Positions 17,108-26,197 of a stretch of DNA of 64,000 nt are shown piece by piece. This stretch comes from Rickettsia tillamookensis. Its GTDB lineage: Bacteria > Pseudomonadota > Alphaproteobacteria > Rickettsiales > Rickettsiaceae. Below the pieces are notes generated by a model. The model did not search any database. It saw only the letters and a list, made by a program, of their open reading frames with translations, and had not been told where the DNA came from. Where the stretch lies: positions 806,001 to 870,000 of the forward strand of contig NZ_CP060138.2 of NCBI RefSeq assembly GCF_016743795.2. Reading direction: 5' to 3'. Each line of letters opens with the position of its first letter. Position 1 is the first letter of the stretch. A program made the translations under genes and the position numbers.

Positions 17108-17404
17108 ACTTCTTAAATATCTAAATTTGAAAGGTATTATCATGACAATACAAATAAAATTTTAGTTATTACCTAATATCTCAGTATCAGTTTGATTTAT
17201 TGATTCATTGAATTCTATAAGCGAACTTTCTGCTGAAATTTGTTTTTCATCAGTAAATTTTTTATTAAAAATATACTAAAAAGGAATTTTAAAAATGCAA
17301 TAGAAATTCAGCTAAGAATATAAATTAAGTAACGTATAATTAATAATTGTAATGAGTAGGGTTTGGTGGTAATGATATAGTAAAAAAATTAATTGAGGTA
17401 TTAT
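17108..17404. other. Intergenic, possible gene remnant
   Basis: No complete gene is seen. On the minus strand, 17162-17273 reads about 36 codons ending QTDTEILGNN and a stop, without a start codon, which may be the tail of a decayed gene. The 3' end holds the GAGGT ribosome-binding site (17395-17399) of the next gene. Confidence 0.3.
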
Positions 17405-18520
17405 ATGAAAACGATTTTACTTGTAGCACTACTTAGTTCTCAATATATAGGTGATAACAGTAATGCATTAGGAATTAGAGCAGCATTAAATGAGGGTTAT
17501 AAGAACAAAGGTTTTGAAGTTGAGAATGTTGATATAAAGATTGAAGAATTAAAGAATACTCAAATAAATACTAATCAGGCAGAAAAGCAAGTTATCTTTA
17601 TAGGTGCAGGACTTGATGGGATCAAAGGATTTGATATCTTAAAATCAATGAAAAATAATAGTAAATTTATTTGGAGCGGGCATCAGCTACCGGTAGAAGT
17701 AAAGGATAATTTAGAAGTTTTAGATACGATATCATTACCTTTTTATGCTTTAAACGAAGAGCAAAAAACACATATTAAGCAAGCAAATCCTGAAATTAAA
17801 TTAATAGAAACTATAGGCATACCTCATAACCTTACACGAGAAGAATGCATAAATGATTATAATGATTTTAAAAATAACGGAAAGATCCCTGCTTCTCCTA
17901 ACGGTTATATAATTACTTGTTTAGCAGGCGATGCACAGGATTCCCAAAGAAATATAAAATTTTATACAGAAGATGAAGCATATGAGTTAGGAAAGCAGTT
18001 GGCTAAAATTGCGAAAGATAAAAATATGATACTTTTAGCAACTAACGGTCCTAGAACCGGTCAATATAATCCGGAAACTAAAGCAAAACTTTCAGTACAC
18101 AAACAAGAAGATCAATTAGATAAAGTTAGTCAAAAATTCTTAGAGGGAGTTAAATCCGAAAAAATAGAACCAATATTTGAAAATTTTGTATTTGGAGTAA
18201 AAAGTGTATTTAACGGGTATTTAGGGGCAGCTTTAGAAAATCCACAAAGCATCGTAATTATTCCAGGCGAATTTTCAACCCAAGTGACCATAGGTACAAA
18301 TTTATTGCCAGGGCAAGTATATATTAAGCCTAATCAGGCAATGAATGATATACATGAATTACAAGTAAATAAATTATTGGAAAAAGGAATAAAAATATTT
18401 AATGGTGATGAAAAAGCATTAACTCCATATCCCTTTACTATAATTCCTAATGATGCGAATATAATAGCAGAGCAGTTTATCGAATCTAATGATACTAAAC
18501 TAATGGGCGATATAGAGTGA
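17405..18520 (+). CDS. ELM1-like (DUF1022) family protein, tentative
   Basis: The 371-aa protein resembles the ELM1/DUF1022 layout: a central HNLTREECIND segment, then a Rossmann-like CLAGDAQDSQRN...FYTEDEAYELGKQLAKIA, ILLATNGPRTG, and GYLGAALENPQSIVIIPGEFSTQ, which matches the place of the PYLAxLAxAD segment of that family. Bacterial members have an uncertain, glycosyltransferase-like role. The ATG at 17405 is chosen because GAGGT lies 6 nt upstream; the TTG at 17393 lies before that site. Assignment by pattern only. Confidence 0.45.
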   Translation: MKTILLVALLSSQYIGDNSNALGIRAALNEGYKNKGFEVENVDIKIEELKNTQINTNQAEKQVIFIGAGLDGIKGFDILKSMKNNSKFIWSGHQLPVEVKDNLEVLDTISLPFYALNEEQKTHIKQANPEIKLIETIGIPHNLTREECINDYNDFKNNGKIPASPNGYIITCLAGDAQDSQRNIKFYTEDEAYELGKQLAKIAKDKNMILLATNGPRTGQYNPETKAKLSVHKQEDQLDKVSQKFLEGVKSEKIEPIFENFVFGVKSVFNGYLGAALENPQSIVIIPGEFSTQVTIGTNLLPGQVYIKPNQAMNDIHELQVNKLLEKGIKIFNGDEKALTPYPFTIIPNDANIIAEQFIESNDTKLMGDIE

Positions 18521-18531
18521 GAATAAGTTAG

Positions 18532-18679
18532 TAAACCTCTTTGGAAATTATCCTTCTATAGGGGCGATTTGTACGTTGATCCGGTACTCGAATCCTCACG
18601 CACTAGAGGTGCACTGAGGTTCGAGGTGAAGTATTTTCTTCAAATTCCTCTCTAAATCCTCGTTTCTGAAGAGGTTTAT
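18532..18679. repeat. RPE, same family as the methyltransferase insert
   Basis: Inverted ends TAAACCTCTT and AAGAGGTTTA. The core GATCCGGTACTCGAATCCTC and AAATTCCTCTCTA is shared with the reverse complement of 3606-3749. Intergenic here. Confidence 0.8.
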
Positions 18680-18723
18680 TACATGGTACAAAAATAGACT
18701 TTAGATAATTAGATATATACTCC

Positions 18724-19677
18724 ATGAAAACGATTATAGAGATAAAAAAAGATTATTTAAGAGATATGGACTTATATCCTCTTTCTCTTGGGCAAGAGGG
18801 AGAAACTACAAACCCTCAACCGGATAAATGTAATAATTTTAACTATAGAAAAAATGATGGAAGCCCAACGTATTTAATGCAGCATTACACGTTTGTTGAT
18901 TTTAATGAGACGATAAAAATATTTACTACTAATGAGTCACTATCAGCTCATTATGTTATAACAAGCGATGGTACGATTCAAGAATTTGTTGCTCCGCAGT
19001 ATAGAGCTTACCATGCAGGACCGGGTAATTTGTCTATAGGTTCTAAATTAAATCCTAATTTAGCTTCTAATATAATAAAAGACGATCTGAATAGTTGGAG
19101 TATAGGAATTGAGAATGTTAATAACGGAAACGAAGAATTTACACCAGAACAGATAGAAGCTAATGTCCTGTTGTGTGAGCATTTATGCAATATGTATTCT
19201 TCTCTTAATCCTAAGCTTATGCTAAGCCATGCAGATTGGCTTTATGACAAAATTGATCCAGGTCCATATTTTCCTTACGAATTATTAGCAAATTCTAGCG
19301 AGAAATATGAGGTAACACGAAATTTTGGTATATATCCTAGAAAAGCTGAATTACAGTTAAAACAAAAACCAGAAGAGGTTTTATCTTATAAAGAGCAAGC
19401 AGCTAGAGAAGATATAGAACATTATCAATCTTTATTAAGAGAATATGGTTATGATATAGATGAAGAAGAAAACGGAGTATTGGGTACAAAAACCTTACAA
19501 GCTGTATTAGCGTATAACCTTCATTTTAATGGACCTGAAATACTAAATGATGAGTTAAAAAAACAAGCATGGAATGATTTATGGTGTAATTTCAGTAATT
19601 ATGAGACACGAATGTTATTAAGTCAATTAACTGAGAATGATGTAAAATGTTTGGCGGATATTTTAGATCAGTACTAA
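18724..19677 (+). CDS. amiD: N-acetylmuramoyl-L-alanine amidase, AmiD-like (rickettsial RC0497 type)
   Basis: An amidase_2 domain opens with LMQHYTFV (Zn-ligand His near residue 54), followed by AHYVITSDGTI and YRAYHAGPG, then SIGIENVN near 122, and LSHADW...DPGPYFP near 170 with the second Zn-ligand His and the catalytic-side Asp. A C-terminal peptidoglycan-binding-like helical region contains the GVLGTKTLQAVLAYN segment. 317 aa, no signal peptide. Such enzymes split the lactyl-amide bond between MurNAc and stem peptide; a homologue in R. conorii (RC0497) has been described. Confidence 0.85.
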   Translation: MKTIIEIKKDYLRDMDLYPLSLGQEGETTNPQPDKCNNFNYRKNDGSPTYLMQHYTFVDFNETIKIFTTNESLSAHYVITSDGTIQEFVAPQYRAYHAGPGNLSIGSKLNPNLASNIIKDDLNSWSIGIENVNNGNEEFTPEQIEANVLLCEHLCNMYSSLNPKLMLSHADWLYDKIDPGPYFPYELLANSSEKYEVTRNFGIYPRKAELQLKQKPEEVLSYKEQAAREDIEHYQSLLREYGYDIDEEENGVLGTKTLQAVLAYNLHFNGPEILNDELKKQAWNDLWCNFSNYETRMLLSQLTENDVKCLADILDQY

Positions 19678-19746
19678 GAGCTCATTTATCTTAAATATCC
19701 GATATTTAGGGATTTTAAATCAATATGTGATCATAATCTTATTAAC

Positions 19747-20595
19747 TTATAATAAGCCTAATTCATTTATATCTTTTGTCAGCCCTGACAATTCTTCATT
19801 AATTCGATCAAAGCAACTTAACCAAGGAAAATGTCCTGTACCATGTAGCTCAATTATTTTGATGTTAGGACGAGACCATTCTGTATTTCCCAAAAATAAT
19901 TTAATAGGAAGTAATCTATCGTCATGACTTCCAATAATTAACGTCGGTAATTTTTCAGGTATCCAGCTATGTTGATACCAGTTATGAAACTCTTGATCAC
20001 CCCATATTCTCGTTTTTATATTATACGGACTCAATTCTAGTATCTTCGTTCCTTCTGTGATTTCGTGTTCACAAAATATATATGGGATATTTGCATAAAA
20101 AAACTTCTTTAATTGATGATCCGTTGGGTTTGTATATAACTCCTTTAGATCATTGCTTATATCCGGTAAATTATATTTAGTAGCAGCTTCTTTTATTAAT
20201 CCAATCCAACTATTATCCGGAGCACTATTCATTATAACTAAGCCTACTAATAATTTTTCTAAACTATCTATGGTTAACGCAAACATACCGCTAAAAGAAT
20301 GGGTAACAAGTATACAAGGGTGTAATTTAGTTACTACTTCTATTAAACCGGACTTCCAATCTTCATAACTTATTTCTTCAGTATTACGATTATCACCATC
20401 TCCAGGAAAATCTCCTATAAATAATGAGCCTTGTAAATCCAATCTTGCCACGAAATCAATCAAATAATTAGCTCCCATACCAGGACCACCAGGAAGAAAA
20501 AGCCAATTAAGTTTATGGACATTGTCTTCTTTTAATTTATTTAGCCTATAATTTTTTATAAATGAATAATCAGTTTTTATTTCTTCCTCTTTCAT
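19747..20595 (-). CDS. Alpha/beta hydrolase
   Basis: The 282-aa protein has an oxyanion-side GGPGMG near residue 36, the nucleophile elbow H-S-F-S-G near 98 and a C-terminal GTGHFPWL with the likely catalytic His; the Asp is probably in GSHDDRLLP. This fits a prolyl-aminopeptidase-like or esterase-like hydrolase. Substrate unknown. It is convergent with the amidase gene and monocistronic. Confidence 0.75.
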   Translation of the reverse strand: MKEEEIKTDYSFIKNYRLNKLKEDNVHKLNWLFLPGGPGMGANYLIDFVARLDLQGSLFIGDFPGDGDNRNTEEISYEDWKSGLIEVVTKLHPCILVTHSFSGMFALTIDSLEKLLVGLVIMNSAPDNSWIGLIKEAATKYNLPDISNDLKELYTNPTDHQLKKFFYANIPYIFCEHEITEGTKILELSPYNIKTRIWGDQEFHNWYQHSWIPEKLPTLIIGSHDDRLLPIKLFLGNTEWSRPNIKIIELHGTGHFPWLSCFDRINEELSGLTKDINELGLL

Positions 20596-20703
20596 ATAAA
20601 TCCCTTATATTGTTTTAACAAAAATAACTATGTATACTAAAAGTATATATAATTCGTTATATAAATTCAACTTATATACCTTGTTTATCTAAGAAAGGTT
20701 GCA

Positions 20704-20976
20704 AAAGAATATTATAACTAGAGAACATTTTTATAAAGACAAGCACAATTAAAAGAGCACCAAGACAGTATAGACGATAGATTATTTAGAAAGCTCCTAG
20801 ACTTTATTTGTGTAACGACAAATGCGTATAAAACTTTTAAAGGTTCGACAACTACCGAAAAAAAGGAATTTTTAAATTCTGTATTTACGAACCTAAATTT
20901 GAAAGGCGGAAACCTTGATTACTTCTTGGCTTTCCCGTTCGATAAGCTACAAGAATTGGCTAGTTGTCCAGACTGG
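20704..20976 (+). pseudogene. Serine-recombinase C-terminal remnant beside tRNA-Ser
   Basis: From 20737 one frame reads AQLKEHQDSIDDRLFRKLLD, then VTTNAYKTFKGSTTTEKKEF and LNSVFTNLNLKGG, matching the C-terminal tail of large serine recombinases. A second frame just upstream (KNIITREHFYKDK) continues the same pattern, so a frameshift lies near 20740. No catalytic domain remains. The frame runs straight into the 3' end of the tRNA-Ser gene, suggesting the scar of an integrated element. Relic, not functional. Confidence 0.55.
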
Positions 20977-21063
20977 CGGATAGGGTGGGATTCGAACCCA
21001 CGGTACGGTTGCCCGTACGCCAGTTTTCAAGACTAGTGCCTTAAACCGCTCGGCCACCTATCC
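20974..21063 (-). tRNA. tRNA-Ser (UGA)
   Basis: On the minus strand a 90-nt class II tRNA with acceptor GGATAGG/CCTATCC, long variable arm, anticodon loop CTTGAAA (anticodon UGA), T-loop GGTTCGAATCC and an encoded CCA. A recombinase relic abuts its 3' end. Confidence 0.96.
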
Positions 21064-21122
21064 AAGAAGATTCATACCAAATAATCTTATATATTTCAAG
21101 GGAAATCTTGAAATATATAAAT

Positions 21123-22115
21123 TTAAATTACAAATCCGAATTGCTCTTTAACTTCGTTAACCGTTTCAGAAGCCCTAATTCTTGCTTTTTCTGCTCCAAT
21201 GCGTAGTATTTTTAATAAATATTCTTTATCATTCATTAATTCTAAATATTTATCACGTATCGGTTGTAGATTTGTAATAATAATTTCTGTCAAATCTTCT
21301 TTAAATTTTGCAAAACCTTGGTTCTGATAATTATTGATTATTTTTTCTAAACTTTCTTCGGATAAACTTCTATAAATATCTAATAAATTACTAATTTCCG
21401 GTCTTGTTTCTTTATCATAGCTAACAAAGCTTAAATGATCGGTTTTGGCTTTTTTTATTTTTTGATGAATAAGATCGTTATCGTCTTTTAAATTGATACG
21501 GGAAAAATCCGAAATATCAGATTTACTCATTTTCTTTAATCCATCCCGTAAGCTCATGATTCTTGTACCTGTTTCACTAATTAAAACCTCAGGAACTTTT
21601 AGAATTTCTTTATCAAATCTCCTATTTATCACCCCTGCAATATCTCTTGTTAGTTCTAGATGCTGTTTTTGGTCTTCACCGACAGGCACTATATCGGCTT
21701 TATATATCAATATATCGGCTGCCATAAGTACCGGATAAGAAAATAATCCAAGGCATGCTTTCTCTTGATCGCTTCCGGCTTTATCTTTAAATTGCGTCAT
21801 TCGCTTTAACCATCCAAGCGGTGTAACACAATTTAGTAGCCAAGCAAGTTCTGCATGCTCTTTTACCATACTCTGGGCAAAAATCGTTACTTTGTCGGGG
21901 TTAAGCCCTGCTGCTAAATAAACGGCAAGAACCCCCATAATTGAATTATTAAGTTCTAAGGGCTTAATATCAACCGTGATAGCATGCAAATCCGCTAAGA
22001 AGAAAAAACAATTATATTCTTCCTGCATTTTAACCCAATTTCTAATTGAACCTAAATAGTTACCGAGATGTAAAGAACCGGTTGCTTGCACACCGGAAAG
22101 AACAGTTTTTTTCAT
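21123..22115 (-). CDS. trpS: Tryptophanyl-tRNA synthetase
   Basis: Class I aminoacyl-tRNA synthetase charging tRNA-Trp. The HIGH-like motif is HLGNYLG (H16-N19) and the KMSKS loop is KKMSKSD near residue 195. Other family stretches are FFLADLHAITVD, AHAELAWLL-type KEHAELAWLLNCVTPLGWL and GEDQKQHLELTRDIA. 330 aa, normal length. Upstream of its start lies an RPE. Confidence 0.96.
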   Translation of the reverse strand: MKKTVLSGVQATGSLHLGNYLGSIRNWVKMQEEYNCFFFLADLHAITVDIKPLELNNSIMGVLAVYLAAGLNPDKVTIFAQSMVKEHAELAWLLNCVTPLGWLKRMTQFKDKAGSDQEKACLGLFSYPVLMAADILIYKADIVPVGEDQKQHLELTRDIAGVINRRFDKEILKVPEVLISETGTRIMSLRDGLKKMSKSDISDFSRINLKDDNDLIHQKIKKAKTDHLSFVSYDKETRPEISNLLDIYRSLSEESLEKIINNYQNQGFAKFKEDLTEIIITNLQPIRDKYLELMNDKEYLLKILRIGAEKARIRASETVNEVKEQFGFVI

Positions 22116-22159
22116 TATAATACCTTAATTTATTTTACTCGCTATAAATTTATGTTATA

Positions 22160-22284
22160 TATACTCGATGAACTTGAAAAATTGGCTACGTTGTTTTTCA
22201 TTTTTAATCTTCACGTAAATTTAACTACGCTGCGGTTAAAAATCTCAAAACGCCTTGCTCTTTTTCAAGTTGATCTTCGTATAC
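22160..22284. repeat. RPE-1-like element, intergenic
   Basis: Begins TATACTCGATGAACTTGAAA and ends TTTCAAGTTGATCTTCGTATA-like. The inner part differs from other copies (GTTTTTCATTTTTAATCTTC), so the interior is more variable than the ends. It separates divergent trpS and plsC. Confidence 0.8.
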
Positions 22285-22310
22285 TAATTATATTAATTTT
22301 TTGTTAAATT

Positions 22311-23036
22311 ATGCTTTGGCGTTTAAGAATTTTATCATTTTACGGATTATTATCATTATTCACATTTATTTTTTTTCTTATATGTTACATACCCGTAACA
22401 TTTTTCAATGTCAACTATCAAATAAGATACAGAATTGCCATTATTTTTTCTTATGCTTTTGTGTGGCTTGCAAAAATTTGTTGCGGTCTTAAATATGAAG
22501 TAGAGGGGCTTGAGAAATTACCGAAAACAATCTCAGTAGTCGTGTCTAATCACCAATCCTTTTGGGATCAAATGTTTATGCAGCTAATTATCCCTAAACA
22601 TTCTTGGGTATTAAAGCGTGAATTATTTAACATACCTTTGCTTGGTTGGGGGCTTCGGATGGTTAAACCTATTGCGGTTGACCGTGGTACTAATAGCTCG
22701 GTTGCTCAGATTTTAAGAGAAGGTCAGGAAAAAATAAAAGAAGGGCTATGGTTAATAATATTTCCGGAATCAACCAAAGTCCCACCTGATAGAACAGTAA
22801 AATTTAAGCCAAGTGCCGTAAAGCTTGCTTCAATTACTAAAGTTCCAATTGTAATGATGGCTCATAATGCCGGTTTATTTTGGCCTAGAGGGTTTTGGTT
22901 TAAGCAGCCTGGAACTATAAAGGTAAAGATTATAGGTGTAATAGAAAAAGAAGAAATAGAACAAACAGACGTACGTATACTTAATGACAAGGTTGAGCAA
23001 ATTATTAACAGTGAAAAGCAAAAATTATTAAATTAA
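22311..23036 (+). CDS. plsC: 1-acyl-sn-glycerol-3-phosphate acyltransferase
   Basis: Makes phosphatidic acid from lysophosphatidate at the membrane. Contains NHQSFWD (residues 80-86, the NHx4D block) and FPESTKVPP (E153, block III). Two N-terminal membrane helices (LLSLFTFIFFLICYIP and the next). 241 aa, normal. Start at the ATG 22311. Confidence 0.9.
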   Translation: MLWRLRILSFYGLLSLFTFIFFLICYIPVTFFNVNYQIRYRIAIIFSYAFVWLAKICCGLKYEVEGLEKLPKTISVVVSNHQSFWDQMFMQLIIPKHSWVLKRELFNIPLLGWGLRMVKPIAVDRGTNSSVAQILREGQEKIKEGLWLIIFPESTKVPPDRTVKFKPSAVKLASITKVPIVMMAHNAGLFWPRGFWFKQPGTIKVKIIGVIEKEEIEQTDVRILNDKVEQIINSEKQKLLN

Positions 23037-23100
23037 TATTAGGTTTTAAAAATAATTAGTATTATCATAAAATTACAACCTAGTTCTTATGGAGGTATTT

Positions 23101-23541
23101 ATGGTAAGTACAGCACCGTTAAAATTAATTGCAGTTATCGATAGTAAGCAAATGATGCTTTACGACGCGTTGGGGATTAAAATTACTACTAATAAACCTT
23201 TAAAATTATCTTTGGATTTAGAGGAGCATCACCACCATAGAGAAAAAAGACAAAGCCTTTACCAAAATAAATCTACACCGGCTTCGTTATTTGAGCCGCA
23301 TACTTCGCTAAAAGATATAGAACATAAAGAAGCAGCAAGGAGCGTTATTAAACATCTAGAGAAAGTAACTACCGCTGATCAAGCTAAATATAAGGAATTG
23401 ATTATTGTAGCAGAACCGCAAATGCTTGGATGTATTAGACAAGAGCTTAAAAACGGTTTAAAAAAGATGATTACTAAAGAAATTGCTAAGGATTTAGTGC
23501 AACATAGTGCAGATGCAATAGAGCGAGCAGTATTCTCTTAG
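23101..23541 (+). CDS. Host attachment family protein (PF10116-like)
   Basis: 146 aa. The fold signature of this family is visible: LKLIAVIDSKQMMLYDALG at the start, ASLFEPHTSLKDIEHKEAAR in the middle, LIIVAEPQMLGCIRQELKNG, and a C-terminal IAKDLVQHSADAIERAV. Members were named for a protein required for attachment to host cells, but the biochemical role is uncertain. The ATG at 23101 is preferred because GGAGG lies at 23091-23095; that site itself lies within an alternative upstream ATG at 23089. A long hairpin follows the stop. Confidence 0.75.
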   Translation: MVSTAPLKLIAVIDSKQMMLYDALGIKITTNKPLKLSLDLEEHHHHREKRQSLYQNKSTPASLFEPHTSLKDIEHKEAARSVIKHLEKVTTADQAKYKELIIVAEPQMLGCIRQELKNGLKKMITKEIAKDLVQHSADAIERAVFS

Positions 23542-23550
23542 ATAATAATG

Positions 23551-23580
23551 AATAGCAAATTACAAAAGTAATTTGCTATT
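23551..23580. terminator. Long perfect hairpin between convergent genes
   Basis: AATAGCAAATTAC and GTAATTTGCTATT form a perfect 13-bp stem with an AAAA loop. No T run follows on either strand, so a Rho-independent mechanism is not certain. It separates the attachment-family gene from the toxin relic. Confidence 0.55.
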
Positions 23581-23584
23581 GGTC

Positions 23585-23851
23585 TTAAAATAAATCGGAA
23601 TGAGTGCCGGTACGATATAAAATAATTATATCTTTTTTTATTTCATATATTAATAGCCAATCAGGTTCAATATGACATTCCCATTTTGGGTAATGATCAC
23701 CTGTGAGTTTATGAGGTCTATATTTTTGTGGTAAAGTAATATTGTTTATAAGCATATTCACTATTGCTTGTATTTTTTTGATATTTTTACCTCTTTTAAC
23801 CAATCGTTTTTAATCGCGATTAAAAATTACTGTAGAGTGAATTTGTTTCAT
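23585..23851 (-). pseudogene. YafQ/RelE-type toxin gene with a nonsense codon
   Basis: The ATG at 23851 overlaps the antitoxin stop (ATGA). Codons 1-13 read MKQIHSTVIFNRD, then a TAA, then KRLVKRGKNIKK... and the rest of a YafQ-like toxin ending YRTGTHSDLF. The stop occupies the place of the Tyr in the family pattern F-x-R-D-Y-K, so a single base change explains it. Downstream translation could only restart at a non-ATG codon near 23803 and would lack the N-terminus. Probably inactive. Confidence 0.75.
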
Positions 23852-24114
23852 TTAGCTATGTCGTCTAAAAATTTTTCAAATTGTTTTAAATTATAGCTTT
23901 CAAACTCACCGTTTTCTGCCTGCTTAAATGATTCTAATGTTTCTTTATTAGGAATCTTAATATGTGGTTTGAAAGGCAAACCACCGCTATTTATACATTG
24001 ATTTAGGAATATCCTCATAGCTTCCGACATAGTCATCCCCATTTGCTTAAATATTTCTTCTGCTTCTGTCTTTGTATCTGCTGAAATACGTAATCTAATA
24101 TCTACCGTATTCAT
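23848..24114 (-). CDS. Antitoxin, RelB/DinJ family
   Basis: 88 aa with the ribbon-helix-helix part (IRLRISADTKTEAEEIFKQM, MTMSEAMRIFLNQ) and the FKPHIKIPNKETLESF linker typical of DinJ. Its partner toxin has a nonsense codon, so this antitoxin may survive alone. It is divergently oriented from the hydrolase gene at 24279. Confidence 0.85.
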   Translation of the reverse strand: MNTVDIRLRISADTKTEAEEIFKQMGMTMSEAMRIFLNQCINSGGLPFKPHIKIPNKETLESFKQAENGEFESYNLKQFEKFLDDIAK

Positions 24115-24278
24115 AATATAACTCTATTCAATTATTATCCGCTATTCTAGCATATATGGCGGCATGCGTCAATACAATCGATTATTTAGTGATAGTGTTT
24201 TAAAATATAAGAATAGTTGCACTAATAAGAAAAAGTGGTAAAATATCATATCAAACAAATTAAATATTATGAATAATT

Positions 24279-24998
24279 ATGCCGCAAATTTATTTTAACG
24301 GTCCGAAAGGACGAATTGAAGGAAGATATGCAAAAGCTACCTCACCTAATGCTCCTATTGCATTAGTTCTTCATCCTCATCCTTTATATGAGGGTAATAT
24401 GAATAATAAAGTAGTTTATAATGCCTATAAAATTTTAGCAGATAACGGTTATACCGTCTTACGTATTAATTTTAGAGGAGTAGGGGGATCGCAAGGTAAA
24501 TTTGATAATGGAGTCGGTGAAGTTGTGGATGCTGGGGCAGCTCTCGACTGGTTACAGCAGAATAACCCAAATGCTCAGTCTAATCTGATATTAGGATTTT
24601 CTTTCGGAGCATGGATAGCTATGCAGCTTGTAATGAGACGTCCGGAAATAAATCATTTTATTGCTATTTCGCCGCCGGTTAATACAATTCATAAATATGA
24701 CTTCTCATTCCTTTCACCTTGTCCCATCCCGGGATTTATATTACAAGGAGATAATGATAGTATAGTATCGGCAGATGATGTAAAAGACCTAGCAAATAGA
24801 TTATCTAAGCAACAATCCCATATTAAAGTTGATTATAAAATTATCAATGGGGCTGACCATTTCTTTCGTTATAAAACTGAAGAATTTTCTAAAGCAATAA
24901 ATGATTATTTAATAACGATCCAATCTAATTATCATCACCATAATAACAATGTAAATGAAGAAATTAGTAAGAGCCAAAAGAAACTATTTTTATATTAG
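24279..24998 (+). CDS. Alpha/beta hydrolase (COG2945-like)
   Basis: 239 aa. LHPHPLYEGNMNNKVV near residue 32 and VLRINFRGVGGSQG near 62 are typical of this group. Nucleophile elbow G-F-S-F-G near 108. The acid is likely in QGDNDSIV and the catalytic His in GADHFF near 198. Substrate unknown; these are often called serine esterases or dienelactone-hydrolase-like. Monocistronic, followed by repeat sequence. Confidence 0.8.
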   Translation: MPQIYFNGPKGRIEGRYAKATSPNAPIALVLHPHPLYEGNMNNKVVYNAYKILADNGYTVLRINFRGVGGSQGKFDNGVGEVVDAGAALDWLQQNNPNAQSNLILGFSFGAWIAMQLVMRRPEINHFIAISPPVNTIHKYDFSFLSPCPIPGFILQGDNDSIVSADDVKDLANRLSKQQSHIKVDYKIINGADHFFRYKTEEFSKAINDYLITIQSNYHHHNNNVNEEISKSQKKLFLY

Positions 24999-25050
24999 GT
25001 TTTGTCTTATCCGTCATTGCTAGAAGACGTTGTTGTGTAGGTACCCAAGT

Positions 25051-25144
25051 CGTCATTGCGAGGAAGTTACGTAAGTAATTGACGAAGCAATCCAGTTATT
25101 ATTTTTCTGGATTGCCATGCAGCCTACGGCTGCTCGCAATGACG
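25051..25144. repeat. Family B dispersed repeat
   Basis: Ends CGTCATTGCGAGGAAG and GCTGCTCGCAATGACG, inner arms GAAGCAATCCAG and CTGGATTGCCA. A CCATACAACAA tail follows at about 25171. Intergenic. Confidence 0.8.
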
Positions 25145-25192
25145 ATTTGCTATCCACATGGGAATGACATAAAAGAATCCATACAACAACCC

Positions 25193-26197
25193 CTATAATT
25201 CTAAATAAGCTTCTATTGCCAAAATTAATATTTCATCTTTTTTAGCATCTAACTCTTGAGTTAATTCTTCGTAAATTTGCCTATCTGATAGAGAAGTAAA
25301 TTTTTTAAATAGCTGCACTAATTTTAAAGATGGAGTAATACGAAAAGCATCTTTTAATATTTTGGTCTTTTTATTAATATTAAGCTTATCATTTAAATTA
25401 AAGTAAAATTCTAGTAATTCGTCATTATAAAAATTTAAATCTATAGCTGTTTCCAAATAATCTATAGCATTAGCTGTATTATTACTTTCTACTTCTTGCT
25501 TTGCTGCTAATAAATAATACTCAGCAATTTCCGGCATAGACTCATGTTTGTGAAATTTTGCGAGCTTATTTGTTATAAAAGTAAATTTTGTCCATAGAGA
25601 AAGTCTAGCGTAACAACGCATTAAAGTAATTAAATTGTCACTATCAAGTTCATTGAAATTATAAGCCTTTGTTGCGTAATTTTCTGCTTTCTCATACAAG
25701 GATTTATCATAATAAAGTTTTGCTAGGTTTTTGCTACCGTAAAAAACAAATTCTTTAGATGTAATAAGTTTTTGAAAATAGGAAATTTTTCTATCTACAT
25801 CCTCTTCAGTTACGGCTAAGATTAAATTATGGAATTCTTGTGAATCTTTTAGATCTTCAGAAGATAAATTTTTGCGGGCAATAGAAGCAGATTTAGCTTT
25901 ATTATTCATAATATATTCGGCAAAAGCTAAAATTAAAGTATATCTATCATGATTAATTTTTCGTTTATTAAAAATATTATGTATTTTAGACGGTAAATCG
26001 ATAATTAATATTAAAAATCTAATTACAATAAAACAAGAAACTAATGTTAATAATCCTAAAATAAGACTAAAGAATAAAGTAGTTTCAATATTATAATCGT
26101 ATAAACTAATAAAAACTTTTGAATCAAAGCTCTCTATTAAAGTAAATCCGAAATAAAGCAATAAAAAAGCAGCACATATTAGCAATAACCTAAACAT
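25193..26197 (-). CDS. hemY: HemY-like TPR membrane protein
   Basis: 334 aa with two N-terminal membrane helices (LLLICAAFLLLYFGFT; LFFSLILGLLTLVSCF), then a helical TPR-like region (LAKLYYDKSLYEKAENYATKA; YYLLAAKQEVESNNTANAIDY). This is the HemY_N/TPR layout found after hemD in many proteobacteria; its exact role in haem synthesis is unresolved. The start overlaps the previous gene by 8 nt, so it is co-transcribed with hemD and the Mic60-position gene. Confidence 0.78.
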   Translation of the reverse strand: MFRLLLICAAFLLLYFGFTLIESFDSKVFISLYDYNIETTLFFSLILGLLTLVSCFIVIRFLILIIDLPSKIHNIFNKRKINHDRYTLILAFAEYIMNNKAKSASIARKNLSSEDLKDSQEFHNLILAVTEEDVDRKISYFQKLITSKEFVFYGSKNLAKLYYDKSLYEKAENYATKAYNFNELDSDNLITLMRCYARLSLWTKFTFITNKLAKFHKHESMPEIAEYYLLAAKQEVESNNTANAIDYLETAIDLNFYNDELLEFYFNLNDKLNINKKTKILKDAFRITPSLKLVQLFKKFTSLSDRQIYEELTQELDAKKDEILILAIEAYLEL

